From assembly GCA_028583605.1 (NCBI GenBank), contig CM053325.1, positions 61,755,121-61,819,120 on the forward strand: a DNA stretch of 64,000 nucleotides, written 5' to 3'. This document shows, piece by piece, positions 20,690 to 32,230 of this stretch; position 1 is the first letter of the stretch; each line of letters begins with the position of its first letter. The DNA comes from Dastarcus helophoroides. Lineage: Eukaryota > Arthropoda > Insecta > Coleoptera > Bothrideridae. A program made the translations under genes and the position numbers. The notes beneath the pieces were generated by a model. That model was not told the DNA's origin, searched no databases, and saw only the letters and a program-made list of their open reading frames with translations.

Positions 20690-23600
20690 AACAAATCGAC
20701 CATTGACTTTTGGTAAAAATGTCGAGTTTTTCAATGGTCCAATTTCTCTAAAATCGATCTTTTCAAAATTTCAACTTGATGCAAAATTTCGACTTTTTCT
20801 TCAAATTGTCAAAATTTCGACTCTGAAAATTTCGATTTTCTGATAATGTCGACATTTTCATCGACTTATTAACATTGATTAAGGTCAACTATTCAAAAAT
20901 TTTAGATTTTTTCGAACACCTGACACAATAAAAATTTTTGATAATGTTGAGGTGTTTGAAAGGTTGAATATTTTCCAAATTTGGATCTTGTTGCAAAGTT
21001 ATGACTTTTTTCTCAATATCTCGACTTTTCCCATTATTTTCGAAGTTCCGGCTTTTCCATAGATCTGACTGTTTTGAAAATTTCCGCCTTTTTGTAAAAA
21101 TTTCGACTTTTTAGTGTTTTGGTCTTTTCGTTAACCTTTTAGCAAATTCCAATATTTTTCCAAAATTTTGAATTTTAAAAAGTGTAGTCCTTTGGCGAAA
21201 ATGTTAAGTTTTTGAATAGATGAATTTCTCTCAAAATTTCAATCTTTTCAGCATTTCGACTTGTTCCAAAATTTAGATTTTTTCAAAATATTAGGTTTTC
21301 AAAATTTCGACTCCAAAAATTAAAGACTCCAGAAATTTCGACCTTCTTAATAATTTTGACATTCTCAGAAGGTTAATTTTTGAAAATTTTGAATTTCTTA
21401 ACAATGACAATTTTTTGTTAACGTTCACTTTTTGAAAAGTTGGACATTTCCCAAATTTCAATTTTATTGCAAAATTTCAATTTTATTGCAAAATTAGGAC
21501 TTTTCTTCTCAAACTCTCGACTTTTCTCGTTATTTTTGAAGTTTCGTCTTTTCGGAAGATCTGTATACTGTTCTGAAAATTTTCATCTTGTAAAAATTTC
21601 GACTTTTCAGTGTTTTGGTTTTTTCGTAAATCTTTTTGCAAATTTCGACATTTGGTCAAAATTACCAATTTTTAAAAATTGGTAACTTTTTTTGAAAATG
21701 TCGACTTTTTGTATGGTTGAATTTCTCTCTAAATTTCTATTTTTTCAACATTTCGACTTGATCCAACATTTTGATTTTTTCAAAATTTTAAGTTTTCAAA
21801 ATTTCAAGTCTAAAAATGTGGACTCCAGAAATTTCGACTTTCGTGATTTTCAGAACGTTACTTTTCAAATATTTTGGATTTCTTAACAATGAAAACGTTT
21901 TGTTAATGTTCACTTTTTGAAAAGTTGGATATTTCCCAAATTTCAATTTTATTGCAAAACTTCAATTTTATTGCAAAATTAGGACTTTTCCCGTTATTTT
22001 TTTAAGTTTCGTCTTTTACGAAGGTCTGTATACTGTTCTGAAAATTTTCATCTTGTAAAAATTTCGACATTTCAGTGTTTTGGTTTTTTCGTAAATCTAT
22101 TTGCGAATTTCGACATTTGGTCAAAATTTGAAATTTTAAAAATGCCGACTTTTAAAATGCTGACTTTTGAAATGTTGAGTTCTTGAATGACTGTATTTCT
22201 CTCAAAATTTCGATCTTTTCATCATTTCGACTTGATCCGAAATTTCGATTTTTTCAAAATTTGAAGTTTTCAAAATTCTGACTCCGAAAATTTCGACTTT
22301 TCTAGGAATTTTGATATTTTCATAACGTCACTTTTCGAAAATTTTGAATTCCTTGGCAACGAAAATTTTTGTTAATATTCACTTTTCGAAAAGTTGAATT
22401 TTTACCAAATTTCAATTTTATTACAAAATTTCAATTTTATTCGAAAATTAAGTCGACTTTTCTCGTTATTTTTAGAGTTTTGGCTTTTTCGAAGATCTAC
22501 ATACTCTCGTCAAAACGTCTATTTTTTCGTAAAAATTTCGACTTTTCGGTATTTCGGTTTTTTCGTAAACCTTTTTGCAAATTTCGACCTTTTGTCAAAA
22601 TTTTAAATTTCAAAAATGCTGACTTTTCGTAAAAATGTTGAGTTCTTGAATGACTGTATTTCTCTCAAAATTTCATACTTTTCAAAATTACGACTTGATC
22701 CGAAATTTCAAAATTTTCAAAATTTCGACTTGATCCAAAATTTCAATTTTTTAAAAATTTTAAGTTTCCGAAATTTCAACTCCGAAAATTTCGACTTTTT
22801 TAATAATTTTGATATTTTGGTGACGTTACTTTTCGAAAATTTTTGATTTTTTGACAATGAAAATTTTTGTTAATGTTCAATTTTTAAGAAGTTGGTTTTT
22901 TTCCAAGTTTCGATTTTACTGCAAAATTAAGACTTTTTCTCTCAAAATCGCGACTTTTTTCGTTATTTTTAAAATTTTGGCTGTTTCGAAGATCTGTATA
23001 CTGTTGTTAAAATGTCTATCTTTTCGTAAAAATTTCGACTTTTCGGTGTTTTAGTTTTTTCGTAAACATTTTTGCAAATTTCGACATTTTGTTAAAATTT
23101 TAAATTCCAAAAATGCTGACTTTTCGTAAAAATGTTGAGTTCTTGAATTACTGTATTTCTCTCAAAATTTCAATCTTTTCAAAATTTCGACTTAATCCGA
23201 AATTTCAAAATTTTCAAAATTTCGGCTTGATCCAAAATTTCAATTTTTCAATATTTTAAGTTTCCGAAACTTTCAACTCCGAAAATTTCGACTTTTTTAA
23301 TAATTTTGATATTTTGGTGACGTTACTTTTCGAAAATTTTTGATTTTTTGACAATGAAAATTTTTGTTAATGTTCAATTTTTGAGAAGTTGGTTTTTTTC
23401 CAAATTTCGATTTTACTGCAAAATTGGGACTTTTTTTCAAAATCGCGACTTTTTTCGTTCTTTTCAAAAATTTTGGCTTTTCCAAAGAAATGTATACTGT
23501 TGTCAAAATGTCTATTTTTTAGTAAACATTTTTCGTTGTTTTGATTTTTTCATAAATCTTTTTGCAAATTTCGACCTTTTGTCAAAATTTTAAATTCCAA

Positions 23601-25500
23601 AAATGCTGACTTTTCGTAAAAATGTTGAGTTCTTGAATGACTGAATTTCTCCCAAAATTTCAATCTTTTCAAAACTTCGATTTAATCCGAAATTTCAAAA
23701 TTTTCAAAATTTCGACTTGATTCAAAATATCATTTTTTTTTAAATGTTACGTTTCCTAAATTTCAACTCCGAAAATTTCGACTTTTTTTGCAAATTTCGA
23801 CCTTTTGTCAAAATTTTAAATTCCAAAAATGCTGACTTTTCGCAAAAATGTTGAGTTCTTGAATGACTGAATATCTCCAAAAATTTCAATCTTTTTAAAA
23901 TTACGACTTGATCCGAAATTTCAAAATTTTCAAAATGTCGACTGATCCAAAATTTCAATTTTTTCAAAATTTTAAGTTTACAAAATTTCAACTTCGAAAA
24001 TTTCGACTTTTTTAATAATTTTGATATTTTCGTAGCGTTACTTTTCGAAAATTTTGGATTTCTTGACAGTGAAAATTTTTGTTAATGTTCAATTTTTGAA
24101 TGAGAATATTCCAAATTTTTTTTCCAAATTACGATTTTTCGAAATTTCAAAATTTTCAAAATGCTCGACTGTCAAAATTTCAATTTTTTCAAAAATTTTG
24201 TTTACAAAATTTCAACTTTGAAAATTCTATTTTTTATAATTTTGATATTTTGTGACTTACTTTTCGAAAATTTTGGATTTCTTGACCTTTTGAAATTTTT
24301 TTAATGTTTAATTTTTGAGAAGTTGGATTTTTCAACATTAATTACATTGCAAAATTAAGACTTCTTCCAGAATCTCGACTTTTTCGTTATTTTAAAAATT
24401 TTGGCTTTTCGAGATCTGTATTGCTGTTGTCAAATGTCTATTTTCTCGTACAAATTTCAACTTTTCGTGTTTGGTTTTTTCGTAAATTTTTTGCAAATTT
24501 CGACATTTTGTCACAATTCCACCGTTGAGACCCCTATTCTTCTAAAAAAGGTAAATTTTTAATAATTATCTTTTTTAAAATTTTGACTCCTTAAATGTTC
24601 GACTTTTTTCAAAGTTTTCCTTTCTTTATAATTAATTTTTGAAAATTATAACTTTTTTATTGAAAATTTCGCTTCTTAATAATTTGGACTAATTTTTTTA
24701 ATATGCTAACTATTTTACAAAATTTCAACTTTTTTTGCAAATTTTCGATTTTCTTTAAATCGAGACATTTTTATAAAATGTTTACGTTCGACTCTTTTTT
24801 GATTTTTTTCTAAAAGTTTCGTCACTTTTTAATTTGCGAGTTTCTTCCAAAATTTCGATCTTTTTTGAAAACTCAACCTTTTTTATGAGAATTTTGACAT
24901 TTTTTCAAAATTGTAATTCAAAGTTCCACTCAAAAACTTCAACCTAGATGCTGGATGCTAGATGCTAGACTTTGCTTCAAAATTATAATTATCAAAAATT
25001 TCAACTTTTTCCAAAATTTTAACCATTCAATATTTCGACTTTTGAAAATCTCGATTTATCCGATAATTTTGGTTTTTTCTGCAATATTTCAGGTTTGAAA
25101 ATTTTGGTTGTTATTGAAAATTTGACTAAAAATTTCCCAATTTTTAAAACATTTCAACTTTTTCAAAATTTCGAATTAGTTTGAAAACTTCTCCATTTTT
25201 TCATAATTTTCAAATCTTTTGAATGTGTCGATTTTTTCAAAGTTTTGATATTTTTTTAATTTCGACTCTAAAATTTTGACTTTTTTTTGCAAATTTCTTT
25301 TAACTCAAACTCTTAACTTTGGCGAAATAGACTAGTCCTTTTTTGAAAAGTTGTTTAGATTGCTTAGGTTAGGAAAGTTTGAATATTTTTGAGAATTTTT
25401 GCCTTATTCTCAAATTTTCAGTTTTATTTGGTCTATTTTTTAAAATTTAAACAACATTTCAACAACTTTTTAATATTTCGACTTCTTTTTTAAAATTTCT
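20690..25500. repeat. T-rich satellite-like block (~480-bp unit)
   Basis: The polarity is the complement of the blocks before 19.4 kb: words such as TTTCGACTTTTT and CAAAATTTCGA dominate the + strand. The marker GATCTGTATACTG or close variants recurs near 21567, 22024, 22495, 22992, 23488 and 24415, a spacing of roughly 460-500 bases where regular. Related monomers occur at 50.4-54.3 kb and inverted at 61.6-63.5 kb. From about 24500 the order decays. No coding sequence is credible; the short Phe-rich frames follow composition. Confidence 0.8.
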
Positions 25501-25524
25501 GTCCTTTTTTTGGATTTTTTTGGT

Positions 25525-25748
25525 GGAATGGTTCTTGGTTGTCTTCAAAAATTGAAATACAAATCTTGTCCCCTGAAACCAAAAAATATTAAAAAACACA
25601 ACAAAGGTTACTGACTAACGCGTTTCGACATCCATGCTATCTTCATCTCTCTGAAGATCAAATTTTCTCAAAATATCCTAATGTCGTGATACCAAGAAAA
25701 ATTAAAAAACACAACAAAGGTTGCTCTAACGCGTTTCGATAGCCAGTA
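25525..25748. mobile_element. Fold-back element copies, left part, interrupted by a transposon
   Basis: Begins TTTGGTGGAATGGTTCTTGG, with CCCCTGAAACCAAAAAATA and GCGTTTCGACATCCATGC, then a second partial left arm ending GCGTTTCGATAGCCAG. The copy is cut at 25748 by the element at 25751-27987 and continues at 27990 with TCATCTTCAAAAGAGATACA. Confidence 0.85.
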
Positions 25749-25750
25749 TA

Positions 25751-27987
25751 CAGGGTGTTACAAAAGTCCGGGCCGCTACTTCAGGAGCATATTCTACACA
25801 TTAAAATATGAAAAATGTTGAAATACATTTTTTTCTTTAAATTGCCTCCTAACGGAGATATGACCATTTAAAGATGGCGCCCCTAAAGTGGTTTTTTTAC
25901 TACAAAAAGTTAACGGTTAATAGCAAAGTCATGAAATTGGGCAAGCAGTTAAAGAATTGGATTAGGCATATTCTCATGTAACATATTTGTTAAATAAGCA
26001 GTAGCGTGGTGTGTAGGGGGTTGCCCGCGATTATTTTTTGCCGTAACTTTTTTGTATTGCAATATTTCGACACAAAAGTGCCATAATCGTAAAAAGCAAC
26101 ATTTTTTATACAAAAAAGGTACTCTTTCTCAAAGTCGCTAAAAGTAACCGTTTCCGAGAAAAAGGCGTTTAAATAATCCTATCCCGTCTTCGAAATTCTA
26201 ACTAATTTGTATAAGAAAAAATAAGTTGGTCATGCAAACTGATCGTAAAGAAAACAATTGTACTTGACAATATCTGCCAGAGATTGACGTTGTGTCACTG
26301 ATAAAATTTGGTCGTAAGCTGTAAACTTTAGCAGTTTTTGTTGTCAATAGTAAGTGTAGTAGTTTTTTAACTTTTCATTATTTTGATAAAATGGACTATT
26401 CAAATCAAGAAATGGCCGGATATGCATTTAATGTACGGGCTTGCAAATTGTAATCGTGCTGAAGCAAGACGGCTTTATGCTGAACGTTTTCCTAATAGAC
26501 ACCTACCAGGAGAAAAATTGTTCCAGAAAATTCATGCTCGTTTATGTGAAACAGGAAATTTTGTTTTCAAAGGCGAACGTGTTGGAAGGTCAAACGCAGA
26601 AGTTGCTAATTTAGAGGAGCGTGTGCTTCAGCGAGTTGAAGAAGATCCATGTGTCAGCACTAGGACAACTTGCTTTAGCCGAAGGAGTAAATCACGTAAC
26701 TATCCTGGCGAATTTTGAAATTTTACCAATTTTACCCCTATCATTTTCAAAGAGTGCAAGGGTTACTTGCTGCTGATTATCCTCCAAGAATAGAATTTTG
26801 CAACTGGCTATTGCATAAGATCGCTGAAAATGAGAACTTTCCATCGCTCATATTATTTACGGACGAAGCGGGTTTTACCAGAAACGGGATACTTAACTTT
26901 CACAACATGCATCAGTGGCAAGTTGAAAATCCCAATGCAGTTATTCAGTCGAGACATCAGCAACATTTTTCACTTAACATTTGGGGAGGAATAATAGGGG
27001 ACTCTATAATTGGACCGTTTTTTTTACCTCATAGGTTAACAGGAGCATCATATAGACATTTTTTGCAAACAGAGTTACCCGTGTTACTTGAAAATGTTCC
27101 ACTCATAACAAGACAGCGAATGTGGATAATGCACGATGGGGCACCTGCCCATTTTAGTGCAGTTGCTAGGGAATTTTTGAATAACAACTATCATCAACGA
27201 TGGATAGGTCGAGGAGGTCCGATACTATGGCCAGCTAGGTCTCCTGACCTCAACCCACTCGATTTCTACTTATGGGGACATCTAAAGCAGATCGTCTACT
27301 CCACACCAGTTGACAATATCAATGATCTTCGTGAACGAATTGTAAATGGGTTCAACCAGATTCACAATACACCAGGCATTTGCGAAAGAGTAAGGAGTTC
27401 CCTTAGAAGACGAGCCGAGCAATGTATTGCTGCAGGGGGCAGTAATTTCGAACACTTGCTTTGATTTTTTTTTTCTTAATTTTGTACTATTTTTATATCA
27501 ATGCAGTTAGTAGTGGATAAATTAGAAATTTGCAAAACGAATTCTAATAAATGCAACAATTTTGTTTAAACGCTTTTTTCTCGGAAACGGTTACTTTTAG
27601 CGACTTTGAGAAAGAGTACCTTTTTTGTATAAAAAATGTTGCTTTTTACGATTATGGCACTTTTGTGTCGAAATATTGCAATACAAAAAAGTTACGGCAA
27701 AAAATAATCGCGGGCAACCCCCTACACATCACGCTACTGCTTATTTAAAAAATATGTTACATGAGAATATGCCTAATCCAATTCTTTAACTGCTTGCCCA
27801 ATTTCATGACTTTGCTACTAATCGTTAACTTTTTGTAGTAAAAAAACCACTTTAGGGGCGCCATCTTTAAATGGTCATATCTCCGTTAGGAGGCAATTTA
27901 AAGAAAAAAATGTATTTCAACATTTTTCATATTTTAATGTGTAGAGTATGCTCCTGAAGTAGCGGCCCGGACTTTTGTAACACCCTG
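25751..27987 (+). mobile_element. Tc1/mariner-superfamily transposon with ~420-bp inverted repeats
   Basis: The ends read CAGGGTGTTAC and GTAACACCCTG, flanked by TA on both sides (25749-25750 and 27988-27989), the target duplication of this superfamily. The terminal inverted repeats are about 420 bases long (25751-26171 and 27567-27987), nearly identical, and include CTTCAGGAGCATA, GGGGTTGCCCGCGATTATT as complements, and AAACGGTTACTTTTAGCGAC. Between them lies a transposase gene disrupted by two frameshifts. The element sits inside a fold-back copy; removing it restores GCCAGTATATCATCTTC, close to the uninterrupted copy at 28150. Confidence 0.93.
26383..27464 (+). pseudogene. Transposase, DDE/D type (DD41D spacing), two frameshifts
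   Basis: An N-terminal helix-turn-helix-like part (26391-26660) shows MHLMYGLANCNRAEARRLY, ERFPNRHLPG and FQKIHARLCETGNF. Two one-base insertions then break the frame: one near 26660-26670 and one near 26702. From about 26715 the second frame contains the catalytic part: LFTDEAGF (first Asp), WIMHDGAPAHFS (second Asp) and WPARSPDLNPLDFYLWGHLK. The Asp of NPLD is 42 residues after the second Asp, so 41 residues lie between (DD41D). The C-terminus ends SNFEHLL before TGA. The transposase would bind the CAGGGTGTTAC ends and cut and paste the element. The first shift truncates it, so this copy is not autonomous. Confidence 0.9.
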
Positions 27988-28540
27988 TATCATCTTCAAA
28001 AGAGATACATGTTTTTTATTGCATTTGTCCTGCTACTGGTAGCAACGAACTTTCAATTTTAGTTCAATATGATTGAAATACAAATCTTGTCCCCCTGAAA
28101 CCAAGAAAGATTAAAAAACAGAACAAAGGTTGCTCTAACGCGTTTCGATAGCCGATATATCATCTTCAAAAGAGATACATGTTTTTTATTGCATTTGTCC
28201 TGCTACTGGTAGCAACGAACTTTCAATTTTAGTTCAATATGATTGAAATACAAATCTTGTCCCCCTAAAACCAAGAAAAATTAAAAAATAGAACAAAGGT
28301 AACCAAGAAATATTAAAAAACAGAACAAAGGTTGTTCTAACGCGTTTCGATAGCCAAGCTATTATCTTAGTTTGCCTCTAAAGATGATAGCTTGGCTATC
28401 GAAACGCGTTAGAGCAGCCTTTGTTGTGTTTTTTAATTTTTCTTGGTTTTTCAGAGAGATACTAGGATGATAGCTTGGCTATCGAAACGCGTTAGAGCAA
28501 CCTTTATTCTGTTTTTTAATCTTTTTGGTTCCACGGAACA
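27988..28540. mobile_element. Fold-back element copies, right part with internal tandem duplication
   Basis: TCATCTTCAAAAGAGATACA through GCGTTTCGATAGCC occurs twice (about 27989-28154 and 28158-28320), a 168-base tandem duplication. Further arms follow: GATAGCTTGGCTATCGAAAC at 28385 and again near 28469, each with GCGTTAGAGCA and a GTTTTTTAATTTTTCTTGG or GTTTTTTAATCTTTTTGG tail. All stems here are of the GATAGC/GCTATC type. Confidence 0.88.
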
Positions 28541-29710
28541 AGATTTGAGTTTGAACTGTTTTTAGATGACTTTTTCAAAAATTTTGTTTTGAAGATTTGT
28601 ACTTTTTTAAATCTAGTATTTTTTTTAAATTTCGGTTTTTTAATCATTGCTTTAGTAATAATCCAAAGTTTCTTTTAGTTTTTTGTTTGAATTGTTAAGT
28701 CTTTTGAAAGTTGACGTTTTTAAAATTCCATCTTTTTCCAAAAATTCCACTTTTTCCAAAATTTCAACTTTTTTAAAATTAAATTTTTTTATTAATGTCG
28801 ACTTCTTACATATTTTTTTTTGAACATTTCTGCTCTTTTCAAAATTAAGATTTCTTTTAAATTTCGGTTTTTTTCAACTTTTATTTTATTGGTAATTTGG
28901 ACGATTTTTCAAAATTTTTGTTTTGTTTTACAGTCTAGAGTTTTTTGAGAGTTAACGTTTTTAAAATTGTATCTTTTTTCCAAACGTCCACCTTCCTTTC
29001 AAAATGTTGACTTCTTTAAAATTTAAACTTTTTTGAAGGTGTCGTCGACTGTTCCAAACATTTTGTTAGGAAAATTTCGGTTATTTTAAAACTAGATTTA
29101 TTTTTAAAGTTGGTTTTTGCAAAAGCTTTTACTTTTTTGATAATTTCAACATATTTTGAAAATCTTTTTTTTTTGCTTGAACGTTTTTTAAAATTCCGCT
29201 TTTTTCTCAAAATGTCACATTTTTTTCGAAATTGTAATTTTTTAAAAACCCAATTCTTTTGAAAGTAACGATTTTTATAATTTCGATCTTTTTTCAAATG
29301 TTGGAATTTTCAAAATTGTTTAAAAACTTCAACTTTTTTGAAACTTCTTTAAAATGTAAACTTTTATGAAGGTGTCGATTTTTCCAAAAATCGTGCTAGG
29401 AAAATTGTGGCTATTTTAAAACTAGATTTTTTTTAATTTTAGTTTTTTTAAAAGCTTTTACTTTTTTTATAATTTCGACATATTTTGAAAATTTCTTATT
29501 TTTTTGCTTGAACGTTGATGATATTTAAATTCCATTTTTTTTTCAAAATTTCACATTTTTTTCAAAATTGTTACATTTTAAAGACCTGATTTTTTGAACG
29601 TAACGATTTTTATAATTTCGATCTTTTTTCAAATGTTGGAATTTTCAAAATTGTTTAAAAACTTCAACTTTTTTGAAAATTTCGACATTTCTAACAATTT
29701 CGACAAAACA
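28541..29710. repeat. T-rich degenerate repeat with a ~333-bp tandem duplication
   Basis: The segment starting GAAGGTGTCG near 29035 recurs near 29369, with AGGAAAATT, TATTTTAAAACTAGATTT, GCAAAAGCTTTTACTTTTT or AAAAGCTTTTACTTTTT and CATATTTTGAAAAT in both. No gene is seen. Confidence 0.7.
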
Positions 29711-30130
29711 AGTGACCTAAAACCGTCAAAGTTTAGAATTTCTATATAAAACAGAATTTAAAATTTTGAAAAGTTTAGGTAAAATCAAATTGAAAGGGAT
29801 GTTAAAACAATGGTCGAAATTTTGACAGCCTCGTAATTTAAAAAGAAAATCCCCTCATAACTACGTTTCATCACGAAAGATAACATTTTCATTGACAATT
29901 GTATACATTGACTAATTGTTTAGTTGGTGTTAGGACATTATTTATTGCTTTGCATGCGAAATGAGGATCAAACATTATATAATTGTCTGGTTGAGTTTGA
30001 AATAGTTAATGGTATGCACAATCGTTCATGAAATTAAGCAGTATTAAGCGATCGGAATACAAATAATGTCAAATCGCAATCATATTTCAAAATGAATGTA
30101 AAACAGTTCGAAATAAAGAAGGGATTTCAA
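29711..30130. other. Upstream flank of the cuticle-like gene
   Basis: Sequence of ordinary complexity between the T-rich repeat and the TATA box. It is the likely regulatory region of the gene at 30208; no discrete binding site is claimed. Confidence 0.4.
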
Positions 30131-30134
30131 ATAG

Positions 30135-30207
30135 TATAAATTGCAAAAATGACGAAGACGAAGCATATTCAGTGTGATTCTGAAAATATACAACAAACTC
30201 AACAGCA
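30135..30207 (+). promoter_or_regulatory. TATA box and 5' UTR of cuticle-like gene
   Basis: TATAAA at 30135-30140 is 73 bases before the ATG. A start of transcription near 30165-30172 (TTCAGTGTG, which contains the arthropod TCAGT initiator word at 30169-30173) fits a TATA-to-start distance of about 30. Confidence 0.6.
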
Positions 30208-31656
30208 ATGTTCAAGGGGGTAAGTATTTTAAAATATCCAGTGAGTTGGTTTTGCTGTTAGGAATATAGTGCTTTAATTAAATTCTGAAAAAAATCTTTT
30301 TTCTACATTTCTGGTTTTAAAAGCAAATTCGAAATTACTTCGACCCATAAACCAAGTAACTTTTAAGACCGAGAGTCCTCTGAAGTATTTTTTATATGTA
30401 TATTTGATTTTAATTCTTATTTGAAAGTATTTAAAACAAGTTCACCTTGTAAATGAACGTAACAACGAATTTGAACAAAACATCATTCTGCAATCTACCC
30501 GAACTCTTTAAAACTGTGCAAGCTGCTTGGGTTAGTTTTGTTACGTTTATTCAAACAATTTTTGAGTCATTTGAATCCATCCGGTGCAGTGTGTACCCCA
30601 CATCGTACCCCTAGGTACTACTACTACTCGAAATCTATTATTTTTTATTTCACAGAAAGAGTAAGAAATCAAAGTTGTAGAAAATGGTTACTAATTATCT
30701 GCTATAATCCAATTTTGCTTGTAACCTGTCATTTTTGCAATATAACAATTACAAATTAACGCTTTATTTCCAAATTGTCACAGCTTTAACAATTAAATGT
30801 CTGAAATTTTCACCTTTTGCATTTTCCAATTTAAAATCGAATTTTCAAATTTAATTTGACACCTTTGGAAATTGTTTCTTATAATTTTGTAACCACGAAA
30901 TAGCAATAATAGAAGTAGCTTAAAAAATGATGATCTCATTTTTTTCTTTTTTGGTGGAAGGGAGTGGTCCTTGATTATCTTCACAAATTGAAATACAAAT
31001 CTTGTCCCCTGAAACCAAAAAAGATTAAGAAACACAACAAAGGTTGCTGGCTAACGCGTTTCGATAGCCAAGCTATCACTTTCAAAAAGATACTGAATAC
31101 TCAATTTTAAAAATAAAATTTTGAAAACAAAATCAATGTTTAAAAAAAGCAAACTTCTAAGAAGAGAAGAATTTTGAAACTGTTTCTTAAAAATCTTGCA
31201 ATTTTTCTTCTTTTAAGATAGTTCATTGATAACTTCGTCTCACTTTAAAATGATATATGCAACAGAAGGTTAATTTTGGAAGTAGTAAAACCAAATTTAA
31301 TTTATTTGGTTGTAATACCAACCATTTTACCATTTCAGATTATGTTGATTGCAACCCTTGCCATAATGGCCACATCAGCCGACCCCAAGCCAGGTGTGCT
31401 GGCAGCATCTCCTTTCGCGGCTCCCGTGGTTGCAGCACCAGCTGTCGTCACAGCGCAAAGCTCTCAAGTGTTCAATCGCTACTACAGCGCTCCATTAATT
31501 GCTGCTGCTCCAGTTGCGGTTGCTCCTGCGCCTCTTGCGGTTGCTCCTGCCATCAAAGCTGCCCCCTTTGTGGCAGCTCCTGCACCAGTGTTTGCTTCGC
31601 CATATTATTCACCATACGTTGCTGCAGCCTATGCGGCGCCGGCGGTAATCCCCTAA
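30208..31656 (+). CDS. Secreted Ala/Pro/Val-rich cuticle-like protein (two coding exons)
   Basis: Coding exons are 30208-30219 (ATGTTCAAGGGG, Met-Phe-Lys-Gly) and 31339-31656. The intron has GGGG|GTAAGT and CCATTTCAG borders, is phase 0 and 1119 bases long. The product has 109 residues. A signal peptide (IMLIATLAIMATSA) precedes Asp-Pro-Lys-Pro-Gly. The rest is low-complexity: repeats of AAP, APV and AVAP, such as APLAVAPAIKAAP, with Tyr clusters (FNRYYSAP, SPYYSPYVAAAY) and the end APAVIP. Such Ala/Pro/Val-rich secreted sequences are typical of low-complexity insect cuticular proteins; assignment to a named family is not possible here. The four-codon first exon beginning Met-Phe-Lys matches the genes at 6225 and 20180. 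The intron contains a fold-back arm and a dispersed repeat. Confidence 0.85.
30457..30552 (-). repeat. Dispersed repeat, inverted copy in intron
   Basis: Reads as the reverse complement of the blocks at 39572-39680 and 49170-49240: AACAACGAATTTGAACAAAA, CATCATTCTGCAATCTACC, GCAAGCTGCTTGGGTTAGTT and TTGTTACGTTTATT. Its element class is unknown. Confidence 0.75.
30948..31092 (+). mobile_element. Fold-back element, left arm, in intron of cuticle-like gene
   Basis: Starts TTTGGTGGAAGGGAGTGGTC, then CACAAATTGAAATACAAATC, CCCCTGAAACCAAAAAAGAT, GCTAACGCGTTTCGATAGCC and AAGCTATCACTTTCAAAAAG. Only the left arm is present. Read on the minus strand it carries a GATAGC/GCTATC stem and GAAACGCG. Confidence 0.87.
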
Positions 31657-31680
31657 TTCCTGAAATGTAACTAATGTCAA

Positions 31681-31686
31681 AATAAA
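31681..31686 (+). promoter_or_regulatory. Polyadenylation signal of cuticle-like gene
   Basis: AATAAA 25 bases after the TAA stop, followed by TGTGTTTTATTGTGT, which resembles a GU-rich downstream element. Confidence 0.65.
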
Positions 31687-31852
31687 TATTTATTATTTCA
31701 TCAAATGTGTTTTATTGTGTAAAATTAAGTGACACGTTTTTTTTGAAGTGGAAACTTATTTAAGCGCGTTGAGCGACATAGGGGACAAACGAATGAAATT
31801 TTTATTTTTAATATTACAACTGTAAATTAAAAAAAAACCTTTTATATTATAG

Positions 31853-32226
31853 TGTAACGTAAGGTAAATAGATGGAATAGAATTTAGAATAGAATTGTAT
31901 AATTTAGTAAATAAAAAAAAGTTTGTAGAAGGATCTGATAAGGGGAAAGCGGCCGTGATAACGAAACAAATGGCAGATAAGCGTTCCAGAAATTTCGGGA
32001 ACGATAAGCCTTATCTGCCGAAAAGTTCTAGAAGCCGGGAGCCAAAACCGTAAAAGGCGGTCAGCTTTCTCTCGAGTCAGTCAGTTAGAGTCAGTGTAAT
32101 TCGTGAGTTAGTAGAAGTTAATAATAAGTGAGTTAATTGTTCAATTGTGGTGATCCAAGTTAAGTTTGGTAATAAAGTGGTGTAATTCACACGTGATAAT
32201 CAATTCGAACCGATAAGCCCGTAACA
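31853..32226 (+). mobile_element. Solo LTR, copy A (374 bp)
   Basis: Starts TGTAACGTAAGG and ends CCCGTAACA, so it has TG...CA ends within TGTAAC/GTAACA. ATAG flanks both sides (31849-31852 and 32227-32230), a 4-base target duplication. A near-identical unit lies at 56279-56642, and the shared core includes GGATCTGATAAGGGGAAAGC, TTTCGGGAACGATAAGCC and TTTGGTAATAAAGTGGTGTA (with AATAAA). No internal retroelement genes flank it, so it is a solo LTR. The TATA position reads CCGTAAAAGG here against CTATAAAAGG in copy B. Confidence 0.93.
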
Positions 32227-32230
32227 ATAG

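Noticed and set aside
17276..24520. Regular repeats as a CRISPR-like array
   Set aside because: Units of several hundred bases in an insect-type genome with no unique spacers; these are satellites.
27551..27748. Open frame near the right end of the Tc1/mariner-type element
   Set aside because: It lies within the right terminal inverted repeat, which is non-coding and mirrored at the left end.
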